From positions 1-20,416 of the forward strand of contig CABTYW010000034.1 of NCBI GenBank assembly GCA_902489135.1: 20,416 nucleotides of DNA. The letters run 5' to 3'. Source of the stretch: an uncultured Synergistaceae bacterium (lineage in GTDB: Bacteria > Synergistota > Synergistia > Synergistales > Dethiosulfovibrionaceae). The notes beneath the pieces are model-generated. The model was given only the letters and a program-made list of their open reading frames with translations. It was not told the origin of the DNA and ran no database searches. The translations under genes were made by a program, and so were the position numbers. Positions 14,313 to 20,416 of this stretch are shown here, piece after piece; position 1 is the first letter of the stretch; each line of letters begins with the position of its first letter.

Positions 14313-15169
14313 AGAGACCGCCTCCTCTCCCGGATCAGCGCCTGGGCCAGTTTTTCGGGATCGCAGGTCAGCGGTACGCGCAGTCCCCGTCGGTTCAGCT
14401 TCAGCGCCGTCAGCATCACGGGAGGAAGCACGATGCCCGGCACCGGATGACGGTACAGACTTCGCGCGATCTCTTCCACCGTTCCCATTCCGGCGACGCG
14501 GCCGTGTTCCAGCATCAAAATGACGTCGCTGTAACGAAAGGCGATTTCCAGATCGTGAGTCACTAAAATGATGCCCGTGCCGTGGCCGTGAATTTTTCGC
14601 AACAGCTCCAGCAGAGCTTCCCGCGCGCGGCCGTCCAGCCCCGCCGTCGGCTCGTCGAGCACCAGATATTCAGGCGCGCAGGCCAGCACCGAGGCGATGG
14701 CCACGCGACGCTTCTCCCCGCCGGAAAGGCTGAAGGGATTACGGTCAAGAAAGGACCGGTCAAGGCCGACGGCCTCAAGAGAATCGGCCGTAAGTTGACG
14801 GATTTTGTCCTCCGAAAACCCCCAGTTGCGCGGCGCAAAAGCAATTTCTTCGCGCACCGTCTCCTCAAAGAGCTGTTGCTCGGGATATTGAAAGATGAGG
14901 CCCACTTTGCGGCGAATTTCCCGAAAATTTCCCCTGTCGCCTTTTTTTTCGGGCAAAATAGGGACGCCGTCAACGACCACTTCGCCCAATGTGGGACGAA
15001 GGATCGCGTTGAGATGCTGCACCAGCGTCGATTTTCCGCTGCCCGTGTGTCCGATGACCGAAGCCCACTGGCTGCGGGAAAGAGACATGGAAATTCCCTC
15101 CAGAGCGGTGGTCTGGAGAGCCGTATTTTCATGGTAAACGTGACTGAGTTCTTTAATTTCTATAGACAT
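14309..15169 (-). CDS. ecfA2: ECF transporter ATPase EcfA2 (CbiO-like)
   Basis: A 286-residue ABC ATPase. Walker A GHTGSGKST (40-48), Q-loop IFQYPEQQLFEETV (Gln94), signature LSGGEKRR (148-155), Walker B YLVLDEPTAGLD (168-179, catalytic Glu173), H-loop THD (His205). The QYPEQQLFEETV stretch after the Q-loop is characteristic of EcfA2-type subunits, and the second copy of the pair follows the first as usual. The ATG overlaps the end of ecfA1 by 10 bases without a strong ribosome binding site, suggesting coupling. It pairs with EcfA1 to power EcfT. Confidence 0.93.
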   Translation of the reverse strand: MSIEIKELSHVYHENTALQTTALEGISMSLSRSQWASVIGHTGSGKSTLVQHLNAILRPTLGEVVVDGVPILPEKKGDRGNFREIRRKVGLIFQYPEQQLFEETVREEIAFAPRNWGFSEDKIRQLTADSLEAVGLDRSFLDRNPFSLSGGEKRRVAIASVLACAPEYLVLDEPTAGLDGRAREALLELLRKIHGHGTGIILVTHDLEIAFRYSDVILMLEHGRVAGMGTVEEIARSLYRHPVPGIVLPPVMLTALKLNRRGLRVPLTCDPEKLAQALIRERRRSL

Positions 15170-15987
15170 AATCCGGCTTCTATTCCTTCCGCAGTAGGCG
15201 GAGCGTCAGTGCCCAGAAGGCCGGCCGTGACCAGCCGCTCTTTCAGGCGAATCATGGGCGGCACTTCAATTCCCCACCTTTCGGTGATGTCTTTCAGGTG
15301 AAACAAGCTGGACGGAGCCCCCTGCCATTCCAGGCGCCCCTTGTCCAGCACCAGCGCGCGATCGGCATCCATGAGTTCTTCTGCGTGATGGGTTACCTGA
15401 ACGATGGTGATGCCGCGACGATGAAGATCCTTCAGCAAATCCACCACTTCACCGCGTCCCGCAGGATCCAGCATGGCCGTGGGCTCGTCAAGGACGATGC
15501 ACTGGGCTCCCATGGCCAGCGCGCCGGCAATGGCCAAACGCTGTTTCTGCCCTCCCGACAGGGTGTATACGGCTTTGTCGGCCTTCTCCGTAAGACCGGT
15601 AATTTTCAGCGCGGCGTTGACGCGGCGCCGTATTTCCTCCGAAGGCAACCCGAGATTTTCCGGGCCGAAGGCCACATCGTCTTCCACCACCGTGGAGACA
15701 ATCTGATTTTCAGGATTTTGAAAAACCATGGACACGGAAGAGCGGATTTTCCAGAGATTCTTTTCGTCGCGGGAGTCCATGCCGAAAATAAAACAAGCGC
15801 CCTGCTTCGGAACAAGCAGGGCGTTAAGGTGTTTGGCCAGCGTGGACTTCCCAGAGCCATTGCTGCCGACCAGGGCGATCCACTCGCCCTGCTGCACGTC
15901 GAAGGAGATGCTTTCGAGCGCAGGCCTCCCCGTGTCGGAGTAAGAATAGCCAACACCCCTCAGGGAGATCATATTTTTTTGTTCCAT
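15160..15987 (-). CDS. ecfA1: ECF transporter ATPase EcfA1 (CbiO-like)
   Basis: A 275-residue ABC ATPase. Walker A GSNGSGKST (41-49), Q-loop MVFQNPENQIVSTVVEDDVAFGPEN (Gln90), signature LSGGQKQR (143-150), Walker B CIVLDEPTAMLD (163-174, catalytic Glu168), H-loop His200. The NPENQIVSTVVEDDVAFG pattern is typical of EcfA1. It lies 12 bases after rplQ, continuing the ribosomal operon as in many Gram-positive-type genomes. The first ATG (15987) has little of a Shine-Dalgarno, so the internal ATG at 15972 is a possible alternative start. Confidence 0.93.
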   Translation of the reverse strand: MEQKNMISLRGVGYSYSDTGRPALESISFDVQQGEWIALVGSNGSGKSTLAKHLNALLVPKQGACFIFGMDSRDEKNLWKIRSSVSMVFQNPENQIVSTVVEDDVAFGPENLGLPSEEIRRRVNAALKITGLTEKADKAVYTLSGGQKQRLAIAGALAMGAQCIVLDEPTAMLDPAGRGEVVDLLKDLHRRGITIVQVTHHAEELMDADRALVLDKGRLEWQGAPSSLFHLKDITERWGIEVPPMIRLKERLVTAGLLGTDAPPTAEGIEAGLCL

Positions 15988-15999
15988 CTTCGAAAAGGA

Positions 16000-16353
16000 T
16001 CAGTCTACCAGTGAAATGACTGCCATCGGCGCCGCGTCGCCGCTGCGGAAGCGGGTGCGGACAATGCGCGTATATCCGCCCGGCCGATCGGCATAACGGG
16101 GAGCTACGGTGTCAAACAGCTTGATGACGGCTTCCTTGTAATTCATGCGCGAAATGACGATGCGGCGATCGTTCAGCGTGCCGTCTTTGGCGCGGGTGAT
16201 GATGCGTTCGGCAACGCGGCGCACCTCTTTCGCACGAGTCACAGTGGTCTCGATACTGCCCTCAAGAATCAGGCTCGCGACCATGTTGGCCAGCATGGCA
16301 CGCCGATGGCTGCCGTTGCGGCCGAGTTTTCTGTGGTCAACTCCATGTCTCAT
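16000..16353 (-). CDS. rplQ: 50S ribosomal protein L17
   Basis: A 117-residue protein beginning MRHGVDHRKLGRNGSHR, the near-invariant L17 N-terminus, with RAMLANMVASLI and the Arg-rich YTRIVRTRFRSGD near the C-terminus. Length is normal for the short bacterial form. AAGGAGG in the last codons of rpoA serves as its ribosome binding site, 6 bases separate the two genes. Confidence 0.97.
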   Translation of the reverse strand: MRHGVDHRKLGRNGSHRRAMLANMVASLILEGSIETTVTRAKEVRRVAERIITRAKDGTLNDRRIVISRMNYKEAVIKLFDTVAPRYADRPGGYTRIVRTRFRSGDAAPMAVISLVD

Positions 16354-16359
16354 ATGGAC

Positions 16360-17367
16360 TTAGTCCTCCTTAGCAGTGTTCTCTGCATTCGCTTTATCGT
16401 CGCTCAGGACGATGCCGTACTTGGCGGTTTTCTCTTCAATCTCGCGAAGGGAGATCTTGCCAAGATTGCGGATCTTCAACAGGTCATCCTTGCTGTGGCT
16501 CACCAGTTCACCGATGGTATGAATGCCGTAGCGGAGCAGACAGTTCTCACTTCTGATCGAAAGCTCCAGTTCCTTGATGCTCTTGTTGAGGATACTGTTT
16601 TTGCCGGCATCGACGGCTTCCTCGGCGCCGCTGGTCCATTCGGGAGCGGCCGCAGGAATGTCCCCGCTGCCGAGCCTCGGCTCATCGGGATGCAGTTTGC
16701 GCAGTTCTCCCACAACAATGTCAAAGTACTCACGAAGCAGGCGCGCCGCTTCGCCAACAGCGATATCCGGAGCGACTACGCCGTTGGTTGTTACGTTCAT
16801 CACGATTTTCTCGTAATCGGTTTTCTGGCCGACGCGCTCATTCTGCACTTCATACTTGACGCGCAGAACCGGTGAATAGACCGCATCGATCATCAGGGCA
16901 TCGACCGGCAGATAGGTTGGACGCGCCCGATCCACCGTGGCATACCCTACGCCCTGCTCAATGTAAGCTTCAAGGGAAAGCGAATGCCCTTCCGCCAGCG
17001 TGCAGACATAGGCGTCGGGATTAATAAACTCGATCTCGCTGTCTTTCTGAAAATCGGCTGCCGTAACCCTTTTGGCGCCTTCCACGTCAAGCTTCAAAAC
17101 TCGGGATTCGGCGCTGTAGGAACGGACAGGCACGTGCTTGAGATTCAACAGCAGCTCGATAACGTCTTCTTTCATACCGGGAATCGTCGTGAACTCATGC
17201 TGAGCGCCTTCGACGCGAACTGCACTGATTGCCGCTCCCTTAATCGAAGAAAGCAGCACACGACGAAGAGCGTTGCCTATTGTCTGACCATAACCGCGTT
17301 CAAGAGGACCGATCACCAGACGAGCAGATGTGCCGGTACACTCTTCAACTTGAATCTCAGGCCGCAT
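16360..17367 (-). CDS. rpoA: RNA polymerase alpha subunit
   Basis: A 335-residue protein. The N-terminal dimerisation domain has ERGYGQTIGNALRRVLLSS and GMKEDVIELLLNLK, and the C-terminal domain ELSIRSENCLLRYGIHTIGELV followed by LLKIRNLGKISLREIEEK, the helix-hairpin-helix that contacts UP elements and activators. I place the start at ATG 17367, with GGAG a few bases before; an in-frame GTG 7 codons upstream adds MWGSLEI, which is not alpha-like. A 90-base gap from rpsK stands where rpsD would be in many other bacteria. Confidence 0.96.
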   Translation of the reverse strand: MRPEIQVEECTGTSARLVIGPLERGYGQTIGNALRRVLLSSIKGAAISAVRVEGAQHEFTTIPGMKEDVIELLLNLKHVPVRSYSAESRVLKLDVEGAKRVTAADFQKDSEIEFINPDAYVCTLAEGHSLSLEAYIEQGVGYATVDRARPTYLPVDALMIDAVYSPVLRVKYEVQNERVGQKTDYEKIVMNVTTNGVVAPDIAVGEAARLLREYFDIVVGELRKLHPDEPRLGSGDIPAAAPEWTSGAEEAVDAGKNSILNKSIKELELSIRSENCLLRYGIHTIGELVSHSKDDLLKIRNLGKISLREIEEKTAKYGIVLSDDKANAENTAKED

Positions 17368-17457
17368 TATCTCCAAAGATCCCCACACCTTTCATCTATT
17401 TCCTCAGCCCGCGGGGGCTTTGACGGATTCGCAGTACTGACAACAAAAAAGGTCGAA
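17368..17457 (-). other. rpsK-rpoA spacer, no rpsD
   Basis: A 90-base non-coding spacer with an AGCCC-CCGC-GGGCT hairpin. In Enterobacteria and many others rpsD lies here; in Bacillus-type genomes it is elsewhere, as here. No S4 fragment can be read in it. Confidence 0.5.
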
Positions 17458-17841
17458 TTAGACACGACGTCTTTTCGGAGGACGGCATCCGTTGTGAGGA
17501 ATGGGCGTATCGTCTCTGATGGAGTTGACCTGAAGGCCGACGGTCTGAAGAGCGCGAATGGCCGATTCGCGGCCGGGCCCGGGGCCCTTGACAACAACGT
17601 CCACTTCGCGAAGACCGTGATCCTGCGCGGTTTTCGCTGCCTGCTGAGAAGCGATCTGCGCGGCAAAGGGAGTTGACTTGCGAGCGCCTTTAAATCCGAC
17701 GTTTCCGCCGGAAGCCCACGAAAGCAGGGCGCCGCCTTTATCGGTAATGCTTACAATGGTGTTGTTGAAGGTGGAAAAAATGTGAGCGACGCCGCTGCTG
17801 ACATTTTTCTTTTCTTTTTTGCGGGTTGAACGATTAGCCAC
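17458..17841 (-). CDS. rpsK: 30S ribosomal protein S11
   Basis: A 127-residue protein with GVAHIFSTFNNTIVSITD near the N-terminus, the central GFKGARKSTPFAAQ and the terminal TPIPHNGCRPPKRRRV, all diagnostic. The start is GTG at 17841 with GGGAGG 9 bases upstream. S11 lies in the platform of the 30S subunit. It is preceded by rpsM with 19 bases between. Confidence 0.97.
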   Translation of the reverse strand: MANRSTRKKEKKNVSSGVAHIFSTFNNTIVSITDKGGALLSWASGGNVGFKGARKSTPFAAQIASQQAAKTAQDHGLREVDVVVKGPGPGRESAIRALQTVGLQVNSIRDDTPIPHNGCRPPKRRRV

Positions 17842-17860
17842 GGAACGTTACCTCCCTCGG

Positions 17861-18241
17861 TTAAACAGTTTTCTTGCCGGCGACGGGACGTGAACGTCCT
17901 TTGCGGTTTTTCCACGTGCGGGCGTTTGTCTTGGTGCGCTGACCGCGACAGGGCAGCCCCACGCGATGACGGGCACCGCGGTAGCATCCGATGTCCATCA
18001 GACGCTTGATGCTCATTGTCACTTCACGGCGAAGGTCACCCTCCACCTTATGATGATTCACGATCTCGGAACGAAGCCGCTGCGCTTCTTCTTCGGTAAG
18101 ATCCTTGACGCGCGTATCGGGATTCACGCCCGTTTTCTGAAGAATATCCTGGGCCGTGCTCAGACCGATGCCATAAATGTAGGTAAGGCCGATCTCGATA
18201 CGCTTGTCGCGGGGAAGATCAACTCCTGCAATTCGAGCCAT
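17861..18241 (-). CDS. rpsM: 30S ribosomal protein S13
   Basis: A 126-residue protein starting MARIAGVDLPRDKRIEIGL, with YIYGIGLSTAQDIL, and ending in the basic RHRVGLPCRGQRTKTNARTWK tail. S13 is in the 30S head and contacts S19 and P-site tRNA. Its ribosome binding site AGGAGG is formed by the last codons of rpmJ, linking translation of the two. Confidence 0.97.
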   Translation of the reverse strand: MARIAGVDLPRDKRIEIGLTYIYGIGLSTAQDILQKTGVNPDTRVKDLTEEEAQRLRSEIVNHHKVEGDLRREVTMSIKRLMDIGCYRGARHRVGLPCRGQRTKTNARTWKNRKGRSRPVAGKKTV

Positions 18242-18247
18242 AGCGTT

Positions 18248-18373
18248 TTACCTCCTAGCTCCCTGACGCTGTTTATGACGAGGATCGCGGCTGCAAATGA
18301 CGCGAATGACACCATTGCGCTTGATCACTCGGCAATATTCACAAATCGGTTTAACAGATGATCTAACCTTCAT
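18248..18373 (-). CDS. rpmJ: 50S ribosomal protein L36 (zinc-ribbon form)
   Basis: A 41-residue protein: MKVRSSVKPICEYCRVIKR, then ICSRDPRHKQRQG and a basic end. Cys11, Cys14, Cys27 and His33 form the usual zinc site (C+ paralogue). It is three or four residues longer than the standard 37-38. The last codons (CTAGGAGGTAA) double as the ribosome binding site of rpsM. A GAGGAG lies upstream of its ATG. Confidence 0.95.
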   Translation of the reverse strand: MKVRSSVKPICEYCRVIKRNGVIRVICSRDPRHKQRQGARR

Positions 18374-18439
18374 AGTTTGTACACACTCCTCATGGACATT
18401 CCGCTCCGAACCTCAACGGTTCAGGAGGCAGCATATCAA
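18374..18439 (-). other. infA-rpmJ spacer with small hairpin
   Basis: The 66-base spacer contains GAACC-GTTGA-GGTTC, a 5-bp hairpin with no T-run, followed by the rpmJ ribosome binding site. It could modulate translation or mRNA processing; it is not a terminator. Confidence 0.4.
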
Positions 18440-18661
18440 CTACTTGTAGCGGTAAGTGATCCGCCCTCTGGTCAGGTCGTACGGCGACAGCTCTACAAGC
18501 ACCTTGTCGCCCGGCAGGATGCGGATGAAATGCATTCTCATCTTGCCGGAAACATGAGCCAGAATTACCTGGCCCGTTTCAAGCCGCACGCGAAACATCG
18601 CGTTGGGCAAGGGCTCTTCGACTTCGCCGTGGGCCTCGATCACATCGTCCTTGTTAGCCAT
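18440..18661 (-). CDS. infA: Translation initiation factor IF-1
   Basis: A 73-residue OB-fold protein with the nearly invariant segment GKMRMHFIRILPGDKVLVELS and the terminal YDLTRGRITYRYK. I place the start at ATG 18661 (MANKDDVIEAHG) with GGAAGG 4 bases upstream; the four codons upstream of it overlap that site. IF-1 binds the 30S A site during initiation. It stands in its usual place between map and rpmJ. Confidence 0.96.
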   Translation of the reverse strand: MANKDDVIEAHGEVEEPLPNAMFRVRLETGQVILAHVSGKMRMHFIRILPGDKVLVELSPYDLTRGRITYRYK

Positions 18662-18692
18662 AGAACCTTCCAAACCTCCTCAAAGATCCCGG

Positions 18693-19460
18693 CTAGTGCC
18701 AGGGAGTCAGGATTTCAGCGCCGTCCTCAGTGACCAGCACCGTTTTTTCGAAATGAGCCGCGTCGGAACCGTCAGCCGTCACAACTTTCCAGCCGTCGGC
18801 CCCCTCTTTGAGCGCCTCGCCGCCGCACATAATCATGGGTTCAATGGCGATGGTCATTCCCTTCAGAAGCGTGACTCCTGTGTTCGGCTCGCCGTAATTC
18901 AGCACCGACGGGGCTTCATGGGGATGACGCCCAATTCCGTGTCCTGCATACTCTCTTACCACTCCGTAACCTTTGGGAACTGCGTAAGATTCAACAGCGT
19001 GACCGATGTCTCCAAGGGTCGCCCCGGGCTTCACCTGAGCGATCGCGCGCTCCAGACTTTCCCGTGTTACGTCAAGCAGCGCCTGCCTCTGCAGCGAAAT
19101 GGATCCAACCGCGTAGGTGTAGCACGCATCAGCGTGGAGGCCTTCATAACAGGCCATGACATCGACACTGACAATGTCGCCGTCCTTCAGAATTCGGTCG
19201 TTGCTGGGAATTCCGTGGACAACTTCGTCGTTGATCGACGCGCATATGGAGGCGGGATACGGCGGAAACCCCGGCACCACATAGCCCTTTTCCGAGGGAA
19301 CGGCGCCGTTTTTCCTGATGTAATCCTCGGCATAGCTGTCGATTTCTCCGGTGGAGATGCCGGGCTTCACCAAATTTTTGAGATCGGTGAGCAGCCCGGC
19401 AAGAATGGCGCCGGCACGACGCATTTTCCGAATATCGTCAGCCGACTTGAGCGTAATCAT
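18693..19460 (-). CDS. map: Methionine aminopeptidase, type I
   Basis: A 255-residue protein of the bacterial type I class without an N-terminal zinc extension. The five metal ligands are visible: Asp100 (VSVDVMACYEG), Asp111 (HADACYTYAVG), His174 (AGHGIGRHPHEAP), Glu207 (IAIEPMI) and Glu238 (HFEKTVLV); His82 in EVVHGIP is the conserved substrate-binding histidine. It removes the initiator methionine from nascent proteins. It overlaps the adk stop (ATGA), as in the standard adk-map pair. Confidence 0.96.
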   Translation of the reverse strand: MITLKSADDIRKMRRAGAILAGLLTDLKNLVKPGISTGEIDSYAEDYIRKNGAVPSEKGYVVPGFPPYPASICASINDEVVHGIPSNDRILKDGDIVSVDVMACYEGLHADACYTYAVGSISLQRQALLDVTRESLERAIAQVKPGATLGDIGHAVESYAVPKGYGVVREYAGHGIGRHPHEAPSVLNYGEPNTGVTLLKGMTIAIEPMIMCGGEALKEGADGWKVVTADGSDAAHFEKTVLVTEDGAEILTPWH

Positions 19461-20107
19461 TCACGGCTCCCAAGCACGGCTTCGATATGATTCAACACGT
19501 GGTCGCCCGCTTGCGCGGCATCGACTCTGATCAGCAGGCCGGCTTTATCGTAAAAATCGACGAGCGGAGCCGTCTGAGAGTGGTACACCGCAAGACGGTG
19601 GCGAATAACATCTTCCTTGTCGTCGTCTCTCTGATAGAGCTCGCCGCCGCAGGCATCGCAGAGATCGCCCCGAGCGGAGGGCTTAAAGGCCACATGGAAG
19701 ATCTTGCCGCACTTGCGGCACATGCGACGTCCGCAAAGACGCTGCACCACCGTCTCATCGTCCACATCGAGAAGGATCACGCCGTCAAGCTTGATTTTCA
19801 TCTCGCCGAGGAGCGCCGAAAGCGCTTGAGCCTGAGGCACCGTCCGCGGAAAACCGTCAAGGATAAAGCCCTTGGCGCAGTCGTCTTCCGCAAGACGTCC
19901 GCCCATCATGCCCACAATGACGTCATCGGGAACAAGCGTGCCGGAGTCCATATAGGACTTGGCCTTTTTGCCCAGCTCCGTGCCGGCTTTCACGTTGGCG
20001 CGGAGGATATCGCCTGTGGAAATATGAGCGACACCATATTTCGCGACGATCTTCTCAGCCTGCGTTCCCTTGCCTGCACCGGGAGGACCTACAAGAATAA
20101 TTCTCAC
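19457..20107 (-). CDS. adk: Adenylate kinase, zinc-LID form
   Basis: A 216-residue long-form adenylate kinase. It has P-loop GPPGAGKGT (7-15), the AMP-binding ISTGDILR and GFILDGFPRT (80-89), and a LID with four cysteines (CRKC at 130-133, CDAC at 150-153) that bind structural zinc, as in many Gram-positive and thermophilic enzymes. It equilibrates ATP, ADP and AMP. The start codon is GTG with GAGGAGG about 11 bases upstream. It sits 16 bases after secY, the standard secY-adk-map order. Confidence 0.96.
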   Translation of the reverse strand: MRIILVGPPGAGKGTQAEKIVAKYGVAHISTGDILRANVKAGTELGKKAKSYMDSGTLVPDDVIVGMMGGRLAEDDCAKGFILDGFPRTVPQAQALSALLGEMKIKLDGVILLDVDDETVVQRLCGRRMCRKCGKIFHVAFKPSARGDLCDACGGELYQRDDDKEDVIRHRLAVYHSQTAPLVDFYDKAGLLIRVDAAQAGDHVLNHIEAVLGSRE

Positions 20108-20123
20108 GGTATGAACGCCTCCT

Positions 20124-20416
20124 CTAAAAGCGAAGCAGTCCCCTGCCCGCCTTAGCGCGTTTGAGGACGCCCTCGTAATTGCGCATCAGCAGCTGACTGT
20201 TGATCTGTTCGGCGATCTCCAGCGCCACGCCGACCACGATCAGCACGGCGGTGCCGCCGAAATAGAAACTGGTAATGCCGAACACATTGGTCAGCAGATC
20301 GGGGATCAACGCGATGACGACAAGGAACAGAGATCCGATCAACGTCACTCGCGAAGCCACCTTCTCAATATAATCGGAAGTGGGCTTGCCGGGACGAATG
20401 CCCAGGATAAACCCGC
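20124..20416 (-). CDS. secY: Protein translocase subunit SecY, C-terminal part (cut by window edge)
   Basis: The last 97 or so residues of SecY. GFILGIRPGKPTSDYIEKV is the conserved cytoplasmic loop between membrane helices 8 and 9. The final two helices follow (VTLIGSLFLVVIALIP, then FYFGGTAVLIVVGVALEI), ending in the QINSQLLMRNYEGVLKRA tail. SecY forms the protein-conducting channel of the Sec system. The upstream part lies outside the window. Confidence 0.97.
   Translation of the reverse strand, partial: GFILGIRPGKPTSDYIEKVASRVTLIGSLFLVVIALIPDLLTNVFGITSFYFGGTAVLIVVGVALEIAEQINSQLLMRNYEGVLKRAKAGRGLLRF

Noticed and set aside
1..20416. CRISPR array, rRNA gene or riboswitch
   Set aside because: I found no regularly spaced repeats, no rRNA signature and no recognisable riboswitch core ahead of the ECF genes, which follow rplQ directly.

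Overview
The window is a bacterial chromosome segment of fairly high GC. Its right two thirds (about 5.77-20.4 kb) is intact housekeeping DNA, read entirely on the minus strand. Its left third (1-5.7 kb) is a decayed integrated element downstream of a tRNA-Ser gene. The gene order secY-adk-map-infA-rpmJ-rpsM-rpsK-rpoA-rplQ-ecfA-ecfA-ecfT-truA resembles the Firmicutes-type arrangement with no rpsD between rpsK and rpoA. The following MreB, YkgJ, DUF3084 and ComF genes suggest an anaerobic, rod-shaped, possibly Synergistota-type bacterium. That taxonomic guess is an inference from general impression, not a demonstrated assignment.

Left region (1-5.7 kb): from the tRNA leftwards lie a broken P4-type tyrosine integrase whose C-terminal half is replaced by a phage-tail DUF4376-like fragment; an apparently intact RelB/DinJ-YafQ type toxin-antitoxin pair on the plus strand with a consensus promoter; a GH108 lysozyme split by a one-base frameshift; a truncated and frameshifted IS3/IS481-type transposase; and a large phage/ICE polyvalent protein (LPD-like region, two zincin metallopeptidase domains flanking a barnase/EndoU/ColicinE5-like nuclease domain). 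The polyvalent protein has lost its N-terminus to the IS and is frameshifted again near its visible C-terminal end. Every element gene except the toxin-antitoxin pair carries a lesion, while about 14 kb of housekeeping genes carry none, which argues for real decay rather than sequencing error.

Middle (5.77-9.15 kb): tRNA-Ser(GGA) with its own promoter and a downstream terminator, then a solitary aconitase-superfamily hydratase of 769 residues. A 750-base stretch without a convincing gene follows; it contains a 13-bp perfect inverted repeat.

Right (9.15-20.4 kb): two tightly packed gene groups that may be one long transcript. The upstream group is the end of the ribosomal-protein/secY/rpoA operon running into the energy-coupling-factor transporter module (ecfA1-ecfA2-ecfT, no S component nearby) and truA. 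The second group, 69 bases further on, is mreB, a YkgJ-family cysteine-cluster protein, a DUF3084 membrane/coiled-coil protein and comF, joined by short gaps or overlaps. Together they cover protein secretion, translation initiation, N-terminal methionine removal, transcription, vitamin/metal uptake, tRNA pseudouridylation and cell shape.
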